Origin: Streptomyces venezuelae
GTDB taxonomy: Bacteria > Actinomycetota > Actinomycetes > Streptomycetales > Streptomycetaceae
Reading direction: 5' to 3'
DNA length: 64,000 bases
Assembly (NCBI RefSeq): GCF_008642315.1
Contig: NZ_CP029192.1
Location: 7,440,001-7,504,000, forward strand
Made by a program: the position numbers and the translations under genes. The first letter of the stretch is position 1, and every line of letters starts with the position of its first letter. The notes beneath the pieces are model-generated. The model was not told the DNA's origin, did not search any database, and was given only the letters and a program-made list of their open reading frames with translations. Below are positions 36,724 through 45,713 of the stretch, in pieces.

Positions 36724-36811
36724 CAGCCGTACCCGTCGGCCCGCCCCGGCCGCGGCCGTCGGCGGTCACCGGCGATCTTCAGCTATCTTTCGAGTAAGCG
36801 GTCGTTAACTA

Positions 36812-36840
36812 GTGACGGGTCGCCGCCGATCGGGCATACT
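36812..36840 (+). promoter_or_regulatory. Candidate promoter of acyl-CoA dehydrogenase
   Basis: GTGACG (36812-36817) and CATACT (36835-36840) are 17 bases apart, giving a leader of about 120 bases before ATG 36970. Moderate consensus match only. Confidence 0.3.
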
Positions 36841-36969
36841 CAACGCGCCGGAGCCGCTGGTCAGCTGCTTTCGTGACCCGGAAGACCACCACGGCTCGGC
36901 ACGTTTCCCGGCGGCGCCGCCCCTACCCAGCGCGGGCGTCCGCCGCAGCCCCACAGGGAGGAGAGCGTC

Positions 36970-38142
36970 ATGCCCGACCACATCACGCAGTCGGTGGAGC
37001 GTCAGCTGCCCACGGATGAGGCCAGGGATCTGCTCTCGCTGGTCCGGGACATCGCCCAGCGCGAGATCGTCCCGAAGGCGGCGGAGGAAGAGGACGCCGG
37101 GCGCTTCCCCCGCGAGCTCTTCACGCTGCTCTCCGAGTCGGGCCTGCTCGGACTGCCCTACGACTCCGAGTTCGGCGGCGGCGACCAGCCGTACGAGGTC
37201 TATCTCCAGGTCCTGGAGGAGCTCGCCGCCGCACGTCTCACCGTCGGTCTCGGCGTCAGCGTCCACTCCCTCTCCTGTCACGCCCTCGCCGGGTACGGCA
37301 CCAAGGAGCAGCGGAAGGACCACCTGCCCGCCATGCTCGGCGGCGGTCTCCTCGGCGCGTACTGCCTCTCCGAGCCCGCGGCCGGATCGGACGCGGCGTC
37401 GCTGCGCACCAAGGCTGTCCGTGACGGCGACGACTGGGTGATCAGCGGCACCAAGGCCTGGATCACGCACGGCGGCGTCGCCGACTTCTACACCGTGCTG
37501 GCCCGCACGGGCGCGGACGGCGCCCGCGGCATCACGGCCTTCCTGGTGCCGGGCGACGCGAAGGGGCTGAGCGCCGCGGTGCCCGAGAAGAAGATGGGCA
37601 TGAAGGGCTCGCCCACCGCCCAGATCAACTTCGACGGCGTACGCATTCCCGACTCCCGTCGCCTCGGGGACGAGGGCCAGGGCTTTGCCATCGCTCTCTC
37701 CGCGCTCGACTCGGGCCGCCTCGGCATAGCGGCCTGCGCGATCGGGGTGGCCCAGGCGGCTCTCGACGAGGCCGTCGGGTACGCGACCGAGCGCAGGCAG
37801 TTCGGCAGGCCCATCGCGGACTTCCAGGGCCTGCGCTTCATGCTCGCGGACATGGCGACGCAGATCGAGGCGGGCCGGGCGCTCTACCTCTCCGCGGCCC
37901 GGCTCCGGGACGCGGGACGGCCCTTCGCCAAGCAGGCGGCCATGGCCAAGCTGCTGTGCACGGACGCCGCGATGAAGGTGACGACGGACGCCGTGCAGGT
38001 CCTCGGCGGGTACGGCTACACGGCGGACTTCCCGGTGGAGCGCCTCATGCGCGAGGCCAAGGTGCTGCAGATCGTCGAGGGCACGAATCAGATCCAGCGC
38101 ATGGTCATCGCACGTCACCTCGCGGGTCCCGACTCGCGCTGA
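36970..38142 (+). CDS. Acyl-CoA dehydrogenase
   Basis: This 390-residue flavoenzyme starts at ATG 36970 (GGGAGGAG upstream). It has Y-C-L-S-E-P-A-A-G-S-D near 135, G-R-L-G-I-A-A near 255, R-R-Q-F-G-R-P-I and a C-terminal Q-I-V-E-G-T-N-Q-I-Q-R whose Glu (about 370) is in the catalytic-base position. It catalyses alpha-beta dehydrogenation of an acyl-CoA, likely short- or branched-chain. Its last 38 bases overlap the convergent His/Gln-rich gene. Confidence 0.9.
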   Translation: MPDHITQSVERQLPTDEARDLLSLVRDIAQREIVPKAAEEEDAGRFPRELFTLLSESGLLGLPYDSEFGGGDQPYEVYLQVLEELAAARLTVGLGVSVHSLSCHALAGYGTKEQRKDHLPAMLGGGLLGAYCLSEPAAGSDAASLRTKAVRDGDDWVISGTKAWITHGGVADFYTVLARTGADGARGITAFLVPGDAKGLSAAVPEKKMGMKGSPTAQINFDGVRIPDSRRLGDEGQGFAIALSALDSGRLGIAACAIGVAQAALDEAVGYATERRQFGRPIADFQGLRFMLADMATQIEAGRALYLSAARLRDAGRPFAKQAAMAKLLCTDAAMKVTTDAVQVLGGYGYTADFPVERLMREAKVLQIVEGTNQIQRMVIARHLAGPDSR

Positions 38143-38599
38143 ACTGGCCGTGCCGCACCGGCGGCGCCACGAGCCTGACCCACTCGGCGTCGTGGTGCCC
38201 CGGCAGCGTGCGGCCCCGGTCCGCCCAGTGGCGGATCAGGGCGCGGTAGATCGGCGGGTCCTGGACGTGGGGCTGCTGGTAGGGCGCGGGCGGCTGCTGG
38301 TACGGCTGCGCGTAGGCCTGGTGCGGCTGCTGTTGCTGGTGATGTGCATGCTGCTGGTGCGCGTGTTGCGGGTGGTGTGCGTACGGGTACGGAGCCTGGT
38401 GCTGCTGGGGCTCCTGAGGTCTCTGGGAGTTCTGGGGAACCGATTCTGCGGAGGCGGGCACCGTCACGAGGGTGCGCCGTCGATGTCCGGTGGGGAAGTG
38501 CGCCGGTCCCATGTCCGTGGGGGTCATACAGGGGCAACGCCCCTCACCCCCCACAGGACACCGCCGCGAGGAATCGTGCGTCTGTTCCGGGTCTGACAT
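38105..38599 (-). CDS. His/Gln/Pro-rich low-complexity protein with conserved C-terminus
   Basis: The frame from ATG 38599 (GGAG 8 bases upstream) gives 164 residues; ATG 38527 is an alternative. The middle (about 65-115) is almost entirely His, Gln, Pro, Ala and Tyr (A-H-H-P-Q-H-A-H-Q-Q-H-A-H-H). The last 50 residues are ordinary and include Y-R-A-L-I-R-H-W-A-D-R-G-R-T-L-P-G near 118-134. It overlaps the dehydrogenase gene end. I do not know the function. His-rich stretches can bind metals, but that is speculation. Confidence 0.55.
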   Translation of the reverse strand: MSDPEQTHDSSRRCPVGGEGRCPCMTPTDMGPAHFPTGHRRRTLVTVPASAESVPQNSQRPQEPQQHQAPYPYAHHPQHAHQQHAHHQQQQPHQAYAQPYQQPPAPYQQPHVQDPPIYRALIRHWADRGRTLPGHHDAEWVRLVAPPVRHGQFSASRDPRGDVR

Positions 38600-38701
38600 G
38601 TGTCTGGCTCCGCCTCGCGAACTGACGTACCGTCAACTCCGCGCCGGAGGGTCACCTGCCTCCCGCCACCCTGAACTGCCGTGCGACCAGGGAGGTTTGC
38701 C

Positions 38702-39829
38702 GTGGCAGACGACCGTCCGGTCCCGCTCGACGAGTACCCCGTGCACCAGGTCCCCCTCTCCATGAAGTACGTCGCGACGGGCGACCGCAACGCCTACGAC
38801 CGGTGCATCTTCCACCTCTTCGACCACCAGGGCCGCGCCCTGCTCATTCTCGGGCTCGGCGTCTATCCGAACCTCGGCGTCATCGACGCGTACGCCACCC
38901 TGCGCATCGGGGACACGCTCCATGCCGTACGCGCCAGCGACGCCCTGGGCGAGGACCGGATGGACCTCGGCGTCGGCCCGCTGCGCATCACCGTCGACGA
39001 GCCGCTGCACCGCATCCGCCTTTCGTGCGCCGCCGACCCGGACGACCCCGCGTCCCTCTCGTACGACCTGACCTGGACCGCCGACTTCCCCGCCCTGTGG
39101 GAGCCGCACCACGTCCAGCGCCGCGGCGACCGGCTCACCCTCGAAGGGCGCCGCTTCGTGCAGGCGGGCCGGCCCGCCGGAGTGATCCGGGCGGGCGGCG
39201 AGGAGATCGCCGTGACGGCGGGGGAGTGGACCGCGACCCGCGACCGCAGCTGGGGCGTACGACCAGTACCCGGCGAGGAACGCGGGCGTCTGGAGGAGGA
39301 GTTCGCCACCGAGGGCTTCCACTGGATCTGGTGCCCGGTCCACTTCGAGGACCGCTTCCTCATGGTCATCGCCCAGGAGGACGCGGACGGCTACCGCACC
39401 CTCAACGACGCCACCCTCGTCCGTCCCGGCCGGCCCGACCGCCAACTCGGCTGGCCCCGCACCGATATCACCTACCGCTCCGGCACCCGCCACCCCGACC
39501 ACGCCGTCATCCACCTCACCGACCCGGACGGCCACAAGCCCGTGGAGGTCGGCGTGCAGGTGCTCGCCTCGCTGCCCCTGGCCGTGGGCGCCGGATACCC
39601 GCCCGCCGACGACTGGCAGCACGGCACCTGGCGCGGCCGCGAGTGGACCGACCGGCGCAGCTACGACCTGTCGGACCCCGCGGCCCACCCCCTCGCCGCG
39701 TACGGCGTCATCGACCACGCCGCACGCTTCACCCTCGAAGGCCGCACCGGCTACGGCATCTTCGAGCACGGCAGCTTCGGCCGCCACGACCCGAGCGGCT
39801 TCACCGGATTCGACTCCGTGGCGCCCTGA
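38702..39829 (+). CDS. AttH/CrtC-type lipocalin-like protein of unknown function
   Basis: The protein is 375 residues from GTG 38702 (GGGAGG, 6-7 base spacing). It is beta-rich, with no signal peptide or membrane helix. The T-R-D-R-S-W-G-V-R motif near residue 183 is characteristic of the AttH/CrtC hydratase-like double-lipocalin fold. H-W-I-W-C-P-V-H-F near 205 and a second G-R-T-G-Y-G-I-F-E-H-G motif near the end also fit it. Homologues occur beside APH-type phosphotransferases, as here (33-base gap). Substrate unknown, perhaps a lipid or terpenoid. Confidence 0.55.
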   Translation: MADDRPVPLDEYPVHQVPLSMKYVATGDRNAYDRCIFHLFDHQGRALLILGLGVYPNLGVIDAYATLRIGDTLHAVRASDALGEDRMDLGVGPLRITVDEPLHRIRLSCAADPDDPASLSYDLTWTADFPALWEPHHVQRRGDRLTLEGRRFVQAGRPAGVIRAGGEEIAVTAGEWTATRDRSWGVRPVPGEERGRLEEEFATEGFHWIWCPVHFEDRFLMVIAQEDADGYRTLNDATLVRPGRPDRQLGWPRTDITYRSGTRHPDHAVIHLTDPDGHKPVEVGVQVLASLPLAVGAGYPPADDWQHGTWRGREWTDRRSYDLSDPAAHPLAAYGVIDHAARFTLEGRTGYGIFEHGSFGRHDPSGFTGFDSVAP

Positions 39830-39862
39830 GAGCGCGGCCTGCCCGGAGGAAGGAGCACGGAC

Positions 39863-40963
39863 ATGGCAACGGCACCCCGCCCCCGCACCACCACGCGCGA
39901 CCCGGAAGACCTCGCCCGCCGCCTCAGCACCTGGCTCGACGCCCGGCTGCCCGGCGCGAAGGCGGCCGACATGACCGTCCCAGAGTCCAACGGCATGTCC
40001 AGCGAGACCCTGCTCTTCACCGTCGAACACCCCGAACCGCCGCTCGGCAAGTGCGCGTTGCGGCTCGCGGCCGACCCCGCGGCGTACACGATCTTCCCTG
40101 TCTACGACATGCCGCGTCAGTACCGCACGATGCGGCTCGTCGCCGAACACACCGACGTGCCGGTGCCGCGGGTGCTGTGGCTCGAGGAGGACCCGGGTCC
40201 GCTCGGGGCGCCGTTCTTCGTCATGGAACGGATCGAGGGCCGCGTACCGCCGGACGTCATGCCCTATACGTATGACGGCAATTGGCTGCACGCGGCGTCG
40301 GACGCCGAACGGGCGCGCCTCGAAGAGGCCTCGGTCCGCGTCCTCGCCCACCTGCACGACCAAGCACCACCGGAGACCGCCGCCTTCCTCGCGCTGCCGG
40401 GCGAAGGCAGCCCGCTGCGACGCCATGTGGCCGCCCAACGCGCCTACTACGCCTGGGTGGTGGACGGACTGCCCCGCTCACCACTCATCGAGAGCGCCTT
40501 CGACCGTCTCGAGGAGATGTGGCCCCGTCACGAGGGCGACGCCGTGCTCAACTGGGGCGACGCACGCATCGGGAACATCATCTACGACGGCTTCGAACCC
40601 GCGGCCGTCCTGGACTGGGAGATGGCGGCGCTCGCCCCGCGCGAGGTCGACCTCGGCTGGACGGTCTACCTCCACCGCTTCTTCCAGGACCTGACGGTGA
40701 GCTTCGGTCAGCCGGGGCTGCCCGAGTTCCAGCGCCGAGACCGCGTCGAGGCGGCGTACGCCGGGCTCACCGGGCACACGCCGCGCGACATGGACTTCTA
40801 CACGCTCTACGCGGCCCTGCGGCACGCGATCGTCATGCTGCGCGTCGCCTACCGGCAGGTCCACTTCGGGGAGGCGGCTGTTCCGGCGGACGAGAAGGCC
40901 GCGGACACGCTGATCCTGCACCACGACAGCCTGGCCGCCATGGTGCAGGGCACCTACTGGTGA
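39863..40963 (+). CDS. APH-family phosphotransferase
   Basis: The 366-residue protein has the aminoglycoside-phosphotransferase/kinase fold. V-M-E-R-I-E-G is the hinge near residue 120, the catalytic loop is L-N-W-G-D-A-R-I-G-N-I near 230 (Asp in the Brenner motif, with Trp-Gly where classical enzymes have His-Gly), and A-V-L-D-W-E-M-A-A follows near 250. This branch resembles acyl-CoA-dehydrogenase-associated (ACAD10-like) kinases more than resistance enzymes, so resistance should not be assumed. It forms a probable operon with the lipocalin-like gene. Confidence 0.75.
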   Translation: MATAPRPRTTTRDPEDLARRLSTWLDARLPGAKAADMTVPESNGMSSETLLFTVEHPEPPLGKCALRLAADPAAYTIFPVYDMPRQYRTMRLVAEHTDVPVPRVLWLEEDPGPLGAPFFVMERIEGRVPPDVMPYTYDGNWLHAASDAERARLEEASVRVLAHLHDQAPPETAAFLALPGEGSPLRRHVAAQRAYYAWVVDGLPRSPLIESAFDRLEEMWPRHEGDAVLNWGDARIGNIIYDGFEPAAVLDWEMAALAPREVDLGWTVYLHRFFQDLTVSFGQPGLPEFQRRDRVEAAYAGLTGHTPRDMDFYTLYAALRHAIVMLRVAYRQVHFGEAAVPADEKAADTLILHHDSLAAMVQGTYW

Positions 40964-40964
40964 A

Positions 40965-41393
40965 TCAGGCGGCGGGCCGGTGCTGTTGCGGCACCCGGAT
41001 GGGGCGCGAGCCGGGACCGCCCACGTGCGAGAAGGGCTGCGTCCGCCAGTCGAGGCCCTGAGGGAGCGTCAGGAGCAGGGCGGTGTCCTGCTCCTGAGCC
41101 TCCATCGACTCGTCGGCGGGCACGGCGTCGGTGGCCGCGCGGCCGGTGCCCACACAGACCGTGAGCCCGAACGGGTTCCAGGGCGTGGGGCACAGTGCGT
41201 GCTCGGGCAGCACGTCCTCGTCCGCGAGGAGCGCGATGGGCTGCCCGCAGTCGGGGCAGTTCACCCGGTACATCTCGAAAGTGTCGTAGGAGTCGAGAAA
41301 GGCGTCAGCCGGTTCGACGCCCTCCGGCTCGGGCTCGGCGACCGGCTGCTGCTTGGCGCGGGCAGACCGGCCGGGGCGCTTCAAATTCTGCAT
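40965..41393 (-). CDS. Conserved hypothetical protein with a C-x-x-C motif
   Basis: This 142-residue soluble protein starts at ATG 41393 after GGGGGAG. A basic N-terminus (L-K-R-P-G-R-S-A-R-A-K) and an acidic stretch precede V-N-C-P-D-C-G-Q near residue 45-52 and two further Cys (A-L-C-P-T-P-W, T-V-C-V-G), which could form a zinc knuckle. No family is recognised. It ends 2 bases from the convergent phosphotransferase stop. Confidence 0.65.
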   Translation of the reverse strand: MQNLKRPGRSARAKQQPVAEPEPEGVEPADAFLDSYDTFEMYRVNCPDCGQPIALLADEDVLPEHALCPTPWNPFGLTVCVGTGRAATDAVPADESMEAQEQDTALLLTLPQGLDWRTQPFSHVGGPGSRPIRVPQQHRPAA

Positions 41394-41598
41394 GGGAATC
41401 TCCCCCTCGGGTGGGCCGACAAGGCGCTGCGGCCTCGACCACAGCAAGCACTTCCCGTCCCGTCGTGGAGGTAATCGTTGCATCCCGTCGGACACGGCCA
41501 CAGGGGTGTGTCGTTCGTCACATGCCAAATAAAGTTGCCCCCGAGCGGGGAGACGAGTCGGCTACCCGAACGGATCAAGAGCCCTGTAGGTTCGGCGC

Positions 41599-42039
41599 AT
41601 GGAGGAGCTGGACCGACAGATCGTGCAGCTGCTCGTCAAGGACGGGCGGATGAGCTACACCGACCTGGGCAAGGCCACGGGCCTGTCCACCTCGGCCGTG
41701 CACCAGCGCGTGCGCAGGCTGGAGCAGCGGGGTGTCATCCGCGGCTATGCCGCGGTGGTCGACCCCGAGGCCGTCGGGCTGCCGCTCACGGCCTTCATCT
41801 CGGTGAAACCGTTCGACCCCAGTGCCCCCGACGACATCGCCGACCGCCTCGCGGGCGTCCCGGAGATCGAGGCGTGCCACAGCGTCGCCGGCGACGAGAA
41901 CTACATCCTCAAGGTCCGGGTGGCCACCCCGCTGGAGCTGGAGCACCTGCTCAGCCGCCTGCGGGCGCTCGCCGGTGTCTCCACGCGCACGACCGTCGTC
42001 CTCTCCACTCCGTACGAGGCGCGCCCGCCCCAGGTGTGA
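41599..42039 (+). CDS. Lrp/AsnC family transcriptional regulator
   Basis: The 146-residue protein begins M-E-E-L-D-R-Q-I-V-Q-L-L-V-K-D-G-R. It has the winged helix-turn-helix (Y-T-D-L-G-K-A-T-G-L-S) and a RAM domain with V-A-G-D-E-N-Y near residue 97. TAGGTT at 41587-41592 lies only 6 bases before the ATG, so the transcript may be leaderless. It is followed 42 bases later by an amidohydrolase gene that it may control. Confidence 0.87.
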   Translation: MEELDRQIVQLLVKDGRMSYTDLGKATGLSTSAVHQRVRRLEQRGVIRGYAAVVDPEAVGLPLTAFISVKPFDPSAPDDIADRLAGVPEIEACHSVAGDENYILKVRVATPLELEHLLSRLRALAGVSTRTTVVLSTPYEARPPQV

Positions 42040-42081
42040 CCCCCGCGCCGGCCGCCCGCCGGCAGGGGCGAGACTGGTCCC

Positions 42082-43725
42082 ATGAGCCAGAGCACCGCCC
42101 CCGGGAACGACCCCCAGGATCCATCGAACCACCGCACCGTGCTGCTGCGCGGCGGCGACGTCCACAGCCCCGCCGACCCGTTCGCCACCGCAATGGTCGT
42201 CGAGCGCGGACATGTCGCCTGGGTCGGCTCCGAGGGCGCTGCCGACGCCTTCGCCGACGGTGTCGACGACGTGGTCGACCTCGAAGGTGCCCTGGTCACC
42301 CCGGCGTTCACCGATGCCCATGTGCACACCACGGCCACCGGCCTCGCCCTGACGGGCCTGGACCTCACGGGGGCCCGCTCGCTGGCCGACGCACTCGTTC
42401 TCGTACGCGAACACGCCACCGCGCGGCCGCACGACACCGTCCTCCTCGGCCACGGCTGGGACGCGGCCCGCTGGCCCGGCGGCCGCCCGCCCACGCGCGC
42501 GGAACTCGACGAGGCGGCCGGCGGCAGGCCCCTCTACCTCTCCCGCATCGACGTCCACTCGGCGGTCGTCACGACCGCGCTGCTCGACCTGGTGCCCGGC
42601 GTCACCGACCGTGCCGGATACCACCCGGAAGCCCCGCTGACCGCCGACGCCCACCACGGCGTGCGCGCCGCGGCGCTCGGCGCGATCACCCCGCAGCAGC
42701 GCACGGAGGCCCAGCGCGCCGCGCTCCGCCACGCCGTCTCGCTCGGCATCGGCTCCGTCCACGAGTGCGCGGGCCCCGAGATCTCCGACGAGGACGACTT
42801 CACCGGGCTGCTGCGGCTCGCCGCCGACGAGCCCGGCCCGCGCGTCGTCGGCTACTGGGCCGAGCAGGACGTGCGCCGCGCGAAGGAACTCGGCGCGGTC
42901 GGCGCCGCCGGTGACCTCTTCGTCGACGGCGCCCTCGGCTCGCACACGGCCTGCCTGCACGAGCCGTACGCCGACGCGGCGCACACCGGCACCGCGTACC
43001 TGGACGCCGCGGCCGTCGCCGCCCACGTCGTGGCGTGCACGGAGGAAGGCCTCCAGGCGGGCTTCCACGCCATCGGGGACGCCGCGGTGGCCTCCGTGGT
43101 CGACGGCATGCGCCAGGCTGCCGAGAAGGTCGGTGCGGCCCGCGTCCGCGCCGCACGGCACCGCGTCGAGCACGCCGAGATGCTCGCCCCGGAGACGATC
43201 GCCGCCTTCGCCGAGTTCGGCCTCACCGCGTCCGTCCAGCCGGCCTTCGACGCGCTGTGGGGCGGCGAGGACGGCATGTACGCCCAGCGCCTCGGCGTCG
43301 AGCGCGCGCGCACCCTCAATCCGTACGCGGCCCTCCTGCGCGCCGGTGTGCCGCTGGCCTTCGGCTCCGACAGCCCCGTCACGCCCCTCGACCCGTGGGG
43401 CACCGTCCGCGCCGCCGCCTTCCACCGGACGCCGGAACACCGGGTCTCCGTACGGGCCGCGTTCACCGCCCACACCCGCGGCGGCTGGCGGGCCGTCGGC
43501 AGGGACGACGCGGGCATCCTGGTGCCGGGCGCACCCGCGGACTACGCCGTATGGCGCACCTCCGATCTGGTGGTGCAGGCCCCGGACGACCGCGTGGCCC
43601 GCTGGTCGACCGATCCGCGGTCCGGCACGCCCGGCCTGCCGGACCTCTCGCCGGGGGCCGAACTCCCCGTCTGTCTGCGCACGGTGGTGGGCGGAAGGGC
43701 CGTGTTCGTGGGGCCGGACGAGTGA
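42082..43725 (+). CDS. Amidohydrolase family protein (YtcJ-like)
   Basis: The 547-residue metal-dependent hydrolase shows the N-terminal F-T-D-A-H-V-H-T-T metal motif near residue 75, G-F-H-A-I-G-D-A-A near 325, H-R-V-E-H-A-E near 360 and G-S-D-S-P-V near 430, all standard for the amidohydrolase_3 (YtcJ) group. No reaction can be assigned. There is no signal peptide. It is probably co-transcribed with the upstream Lrp-type regulator. Confidence 0.85.
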   Translation: MSQSTAPGNDPQDPSNHRTVLLRGGDVHSPADPFATAMVVERGHVAWVGSEGAADAFADGVDDVVDLEGALVTPAFTDAHVHTTATGLALTGLDLTGARSLADALVLVREHATARPHDTVLLGHGWDAARWPGGRPPTRAELDEAAGGRPLYLSRIDVHSAVVTTALLDLVPGVTDRAGYHPEAPLTADAHHGVRAAALGAITPQQRTEAQRAALRHAVSLGIGSVHECAGPEISDEDDFTGLLRLAADEPGPRVVGYWAEQDVRRAKELGAVGAAGDLFVDGALGSHTACLHEPYADAAHTGTAYLDAAAVAAHVVACTEEGLQAGFHAIGDAAVASVVDGMRQAAEKVGAARVRAARHRVEHAEMLAPETIAAFAEFGLTASVQPAFDALWGGEDGMYAQRLGVERARTLNPYAALLRAGVPLAFGSDSPVTPLDPWGTVRAAAFHRTPEHRVSVRAAFTAHTRGGWRAVGRDDAGILVPGAPADYAVWRTSDLVVQAPDDRVARWSTDPRSGTPGLPDLSPGAELPVCLRTVVGGRAVFVGPDE

Positions 43726-44205
43726 TGTCCCGGCGGTGCGCGCAGCCGATCGTGGCCGGTCACGGCTCCGTACGACCTGGGAATCCTCTGCACTGACCTG
43801 GCGGTCCGTTAAGTCGCCGCAGCTCAGCCGGGTATTGACAGAGAGCCGCCGTGGGCCGGTAGGTTCGGCCGGGTCCACCACAGGACGTCCGACCGGCGAA
43901 CCTCCACGCAGTCGTCGAACGCCGCTGGGTCACGGGTGGTGTGCCGCACCGGCGCACCACCACTGGGAGCCAGGTCCAGCGCCCGCGACGCGGAGGCGAG
44001 GGAACGTATCAGCCGACTCGGCAGGTGTGACCCGGGTGGGGCCCGGACGCTCAGTAGACAACGGCTTTCGGTCGATCCGCAGCCAGCGGGTCCCGGGCCG
44101 GCCCGAAGGGCGCCGGGCCCCGATCCGCAGTACGTCCCGTGCCGTCGCGGCGTCGCAGGCAGCGGCCATTATGGTGGTCCTCTGCGTACGAACGAAGGGG
44201 CATTA
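43726..44205. other. Intergenic region, 480 bases, upstream of ppm1
   Basis: No convincing gene is present in either strand. TTGACA (43835-43840) with TAGGTT (43860-43865), 19 bases apart, is a possible plus-strand promoter that would give ppm1 a leader of about 340 bases. The leader is GC-rich with several possible stems but no RNA family I recognise. Confidence 0.45.
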
Positions 44206-45006
44206 GTGAACGACGGCGGCGGGGTCTCCGAAGCAGGGGACCAGGGGAGGCAGTTCGGCTCGCTCGGCACGGCCTTGGTGATCATTCCGACCTACAACGA
44301 GGCGGAGAACATCCAGGCCATCGTCGGCCGGGTGCGCGCCTCCGTGCCGGACGCGCACATTCTGGTCGCCGACGACAACAGCCCCGACGGCACCGGCAAG
44401 ATCGCCGACGAGCTCTCGGCAGAGGACGAGCAGGTCCACGTCCTGCACCGCAAGGGCAAGGAGGGGCTCGGCGCGGCCTATCTCGCGGGCTTCCGCTGGG
44501 GCCTGGAGAACGACTACGGCGTGCTCGTCGAGATGGACGCGGACGGCTCCCACCAGCCGGAGGAGCTGCCCCGGCTGCTCACCGCCCTGAAGGGCGCCGA
44601 CCTCGTGCTCGGCTCGCGCTGGGTGCCGGGCGGACGGGTGGTCAACTGGCCCAAGCACCGCGAGTTCATCTCCCGCGGCGGCAGCACGTACTCGCGCCTC
44701 CTGCTCGACGTGCCGATCCGCGACGTGACGGGCGGCTACCGCGCCTTCCGCCGCGAGACCCTCGAAGGCCTCGGACTCGGCGAGGTCGAGTCACAGGGGT
44801 ACTGCTTCCAGGTCGACCTGGCCCGACGCGCGGTCAAGGCGGGCTACCACGTCGTCGAGGTGCCCATCACCTTCGTCGAGCGGGAGCTCGGCGACAGCAA
44901 GATGAGCCAGAACATCGTCGTCGAGGCGCTGTGGCGGGTCACCGCCTGGGGCGTGGGCGAGCGGGTCGGCAAGGTCGGCAAGGCCATCGGGCGCAAGCAG
45001 GACTGA
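44206..45006 (+). CDS. ppm1: Polyprenol monophosphomannose synthase
   Basis: This 266-residue GT2 glycosyltransferase starts at GTG 44206 (AAGGGG upstream). It carries I-P-T-Y-N-E-A-E-N-I, A-D-D-N-S-P-D-G-T, the M-D-A-D-G-S-H metal motif near 110 and the T-G-G-Y-R-A-F segment. It transfers mannose from GDP-mannose to polyprenyl phosphate, feeding protein O-mannosylation and lipoglycans. Unlike the mycobacterial two-domain enzyme there is no fused Lnt domain and no C-terminal membrane anchor. It resembles SCO1423, needed for O-mannosylation and phage phiC31 infection in S. coelicolor (from memory). Confidence 0.9.
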   Translation: MNDGGGVSEAGDQGRQFGSLGTALVIIPTYNEAENIQAIVGRVRASVPDAHILVADDNSPDGTGKIADELSAEDEQVHVLHRKGKEGLGAAYLAGFRWGLENDYGVLVEMDADGSHQPEELPRLLTALKGADLVLGSRWVPGGRVVNWPKHREFISRGGSTYSRLLLDVPIRDVTGGYRAFRRETLEGLGLGEVESQGYCFQVDLARRAVKAGYHVVEVPITFVERELGDSKMSQNIVVEALWRVTAWGVGERVGKVGKAIGRKQD

Positions 45007-45105
45007 GCGTGGGGTCCGGTGGCGGCCGTCCGCCGGGACCGGGCCGGGCGCCGTCTTGATCATCCCCTTATGCCGGACTGAGGCGGGCCCAGGCACACTG
45101 GGAGC

Positions 45106-45681
45106 ATGACGACTGGCGCACCGCCTCCCATCCGACCCGCCCGGCCCCGGCGCTCCGGGCCCCTGAGGTTCCTGCCGCTCGGCATCGCCGCGTGGCTGGT
45201 CCTGGAAATCTGGCTGCTGACCGTCGTGGCGGGAGCCACGAGCGGGCTCGTGGTCTTCCTGCTCCTGGTGGGCGGCCTGCTGCTCGGCTCCGCGGTGATC
45301 AAGCGCGCGGGGCGCCGGGCGTTCCGCAAGCTCAGCGAGGCGGTGCAACAGCAGCAGCGCGGCGAGACGCCCGCCCGGGAGACCGGGGGAGGCAGCGCCC
45401 TGACGATGCTGGGCGGCCTGCTGATCATCCTGCCGGGGCTCATCTCGGACGCCCTGGGGCTGATCCTGCTGGTCCCGCCGGTGCAGAAGGCGCTGAGCAG
45501 GTATGCGGAGCGGACCTTCGAGCGCAAGGTGCGCGAGGCGACGCCCGGCGGGCTGGGCGACGCCTATCAGCAGGCGCGGATGCACCGCCCCGACGGCAAG
45601 GTCGTGCAGGGCGAGGTCATCAGGGACGACGAGCCGCCGAGGCGCGACCCGCGTCGGGACGACCCGCAGCTCCCGCACTGA
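45106..45681 (+). CDS. fxsA: FxsA-family membrane protein
   Basis: The 191-residue protein has two or three N-terminal membrane helices (residues about 15-65, then 98-125 with G-G-L-L-I-I-L-P-G-L-I-S-D-A-L-G). A hydrophilic C-terminal tail rich in Arg/Asp/Pro follows. The L-P-G-L-I-S-D block is diagnostic of FxsA, a cytoplasmic-membrane protein whose overproduction affects phage F exclusion in E. coli. The physiological role is unknown. Confidence 0.88.
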   Translation: MTTGAPPPIRPARPRRSGPLRFLPLGIAAWLVLEIWLLTVVAGATSGLVVFLLLVGGLLLGSAVIKRAGRRAFRKLSEAVQQQQRGETPARETGGGSALTMLGGLLIILPGLISDALGLILLVPPVQKALSRYAERTFERKVREATPGGLGDAYQQARMHRPDGKVVQGEVIRDDEPPRRDPRRDDPQLPH

Positions 45682-45713
45682 GAGCGGGACGAGACACGGG
45701 GACGGGACGAGAC

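Larger units (their letters stand above)
36585..36969. other. Intergenic region, 385 bases, between divergent chitinase and acyl-CoA dehydrogenase
   Basis: It contains the chitinase promoter with repeats (36680-36723) and a candidate promoter for the dehydrogenase (36812-36840). Nothing else was recognised. Confidence 0.5.

Noticed and set aside
39863..40963. Aminoglycoside resistance gene
   Set aside because: The APH fold is shared with many metabolic kinases. The catalytic loop and the lipocalin-like neighbour do not support a resistance enzyme.
43984..44045. GGGAAC followed 18 bases later by GGT upstream of ppm1, resembling a SigR promoter
   Set aside because: The -10 element is GGT rather than GTT and the -35 is not ideal, unlike the exact match before rbpA.
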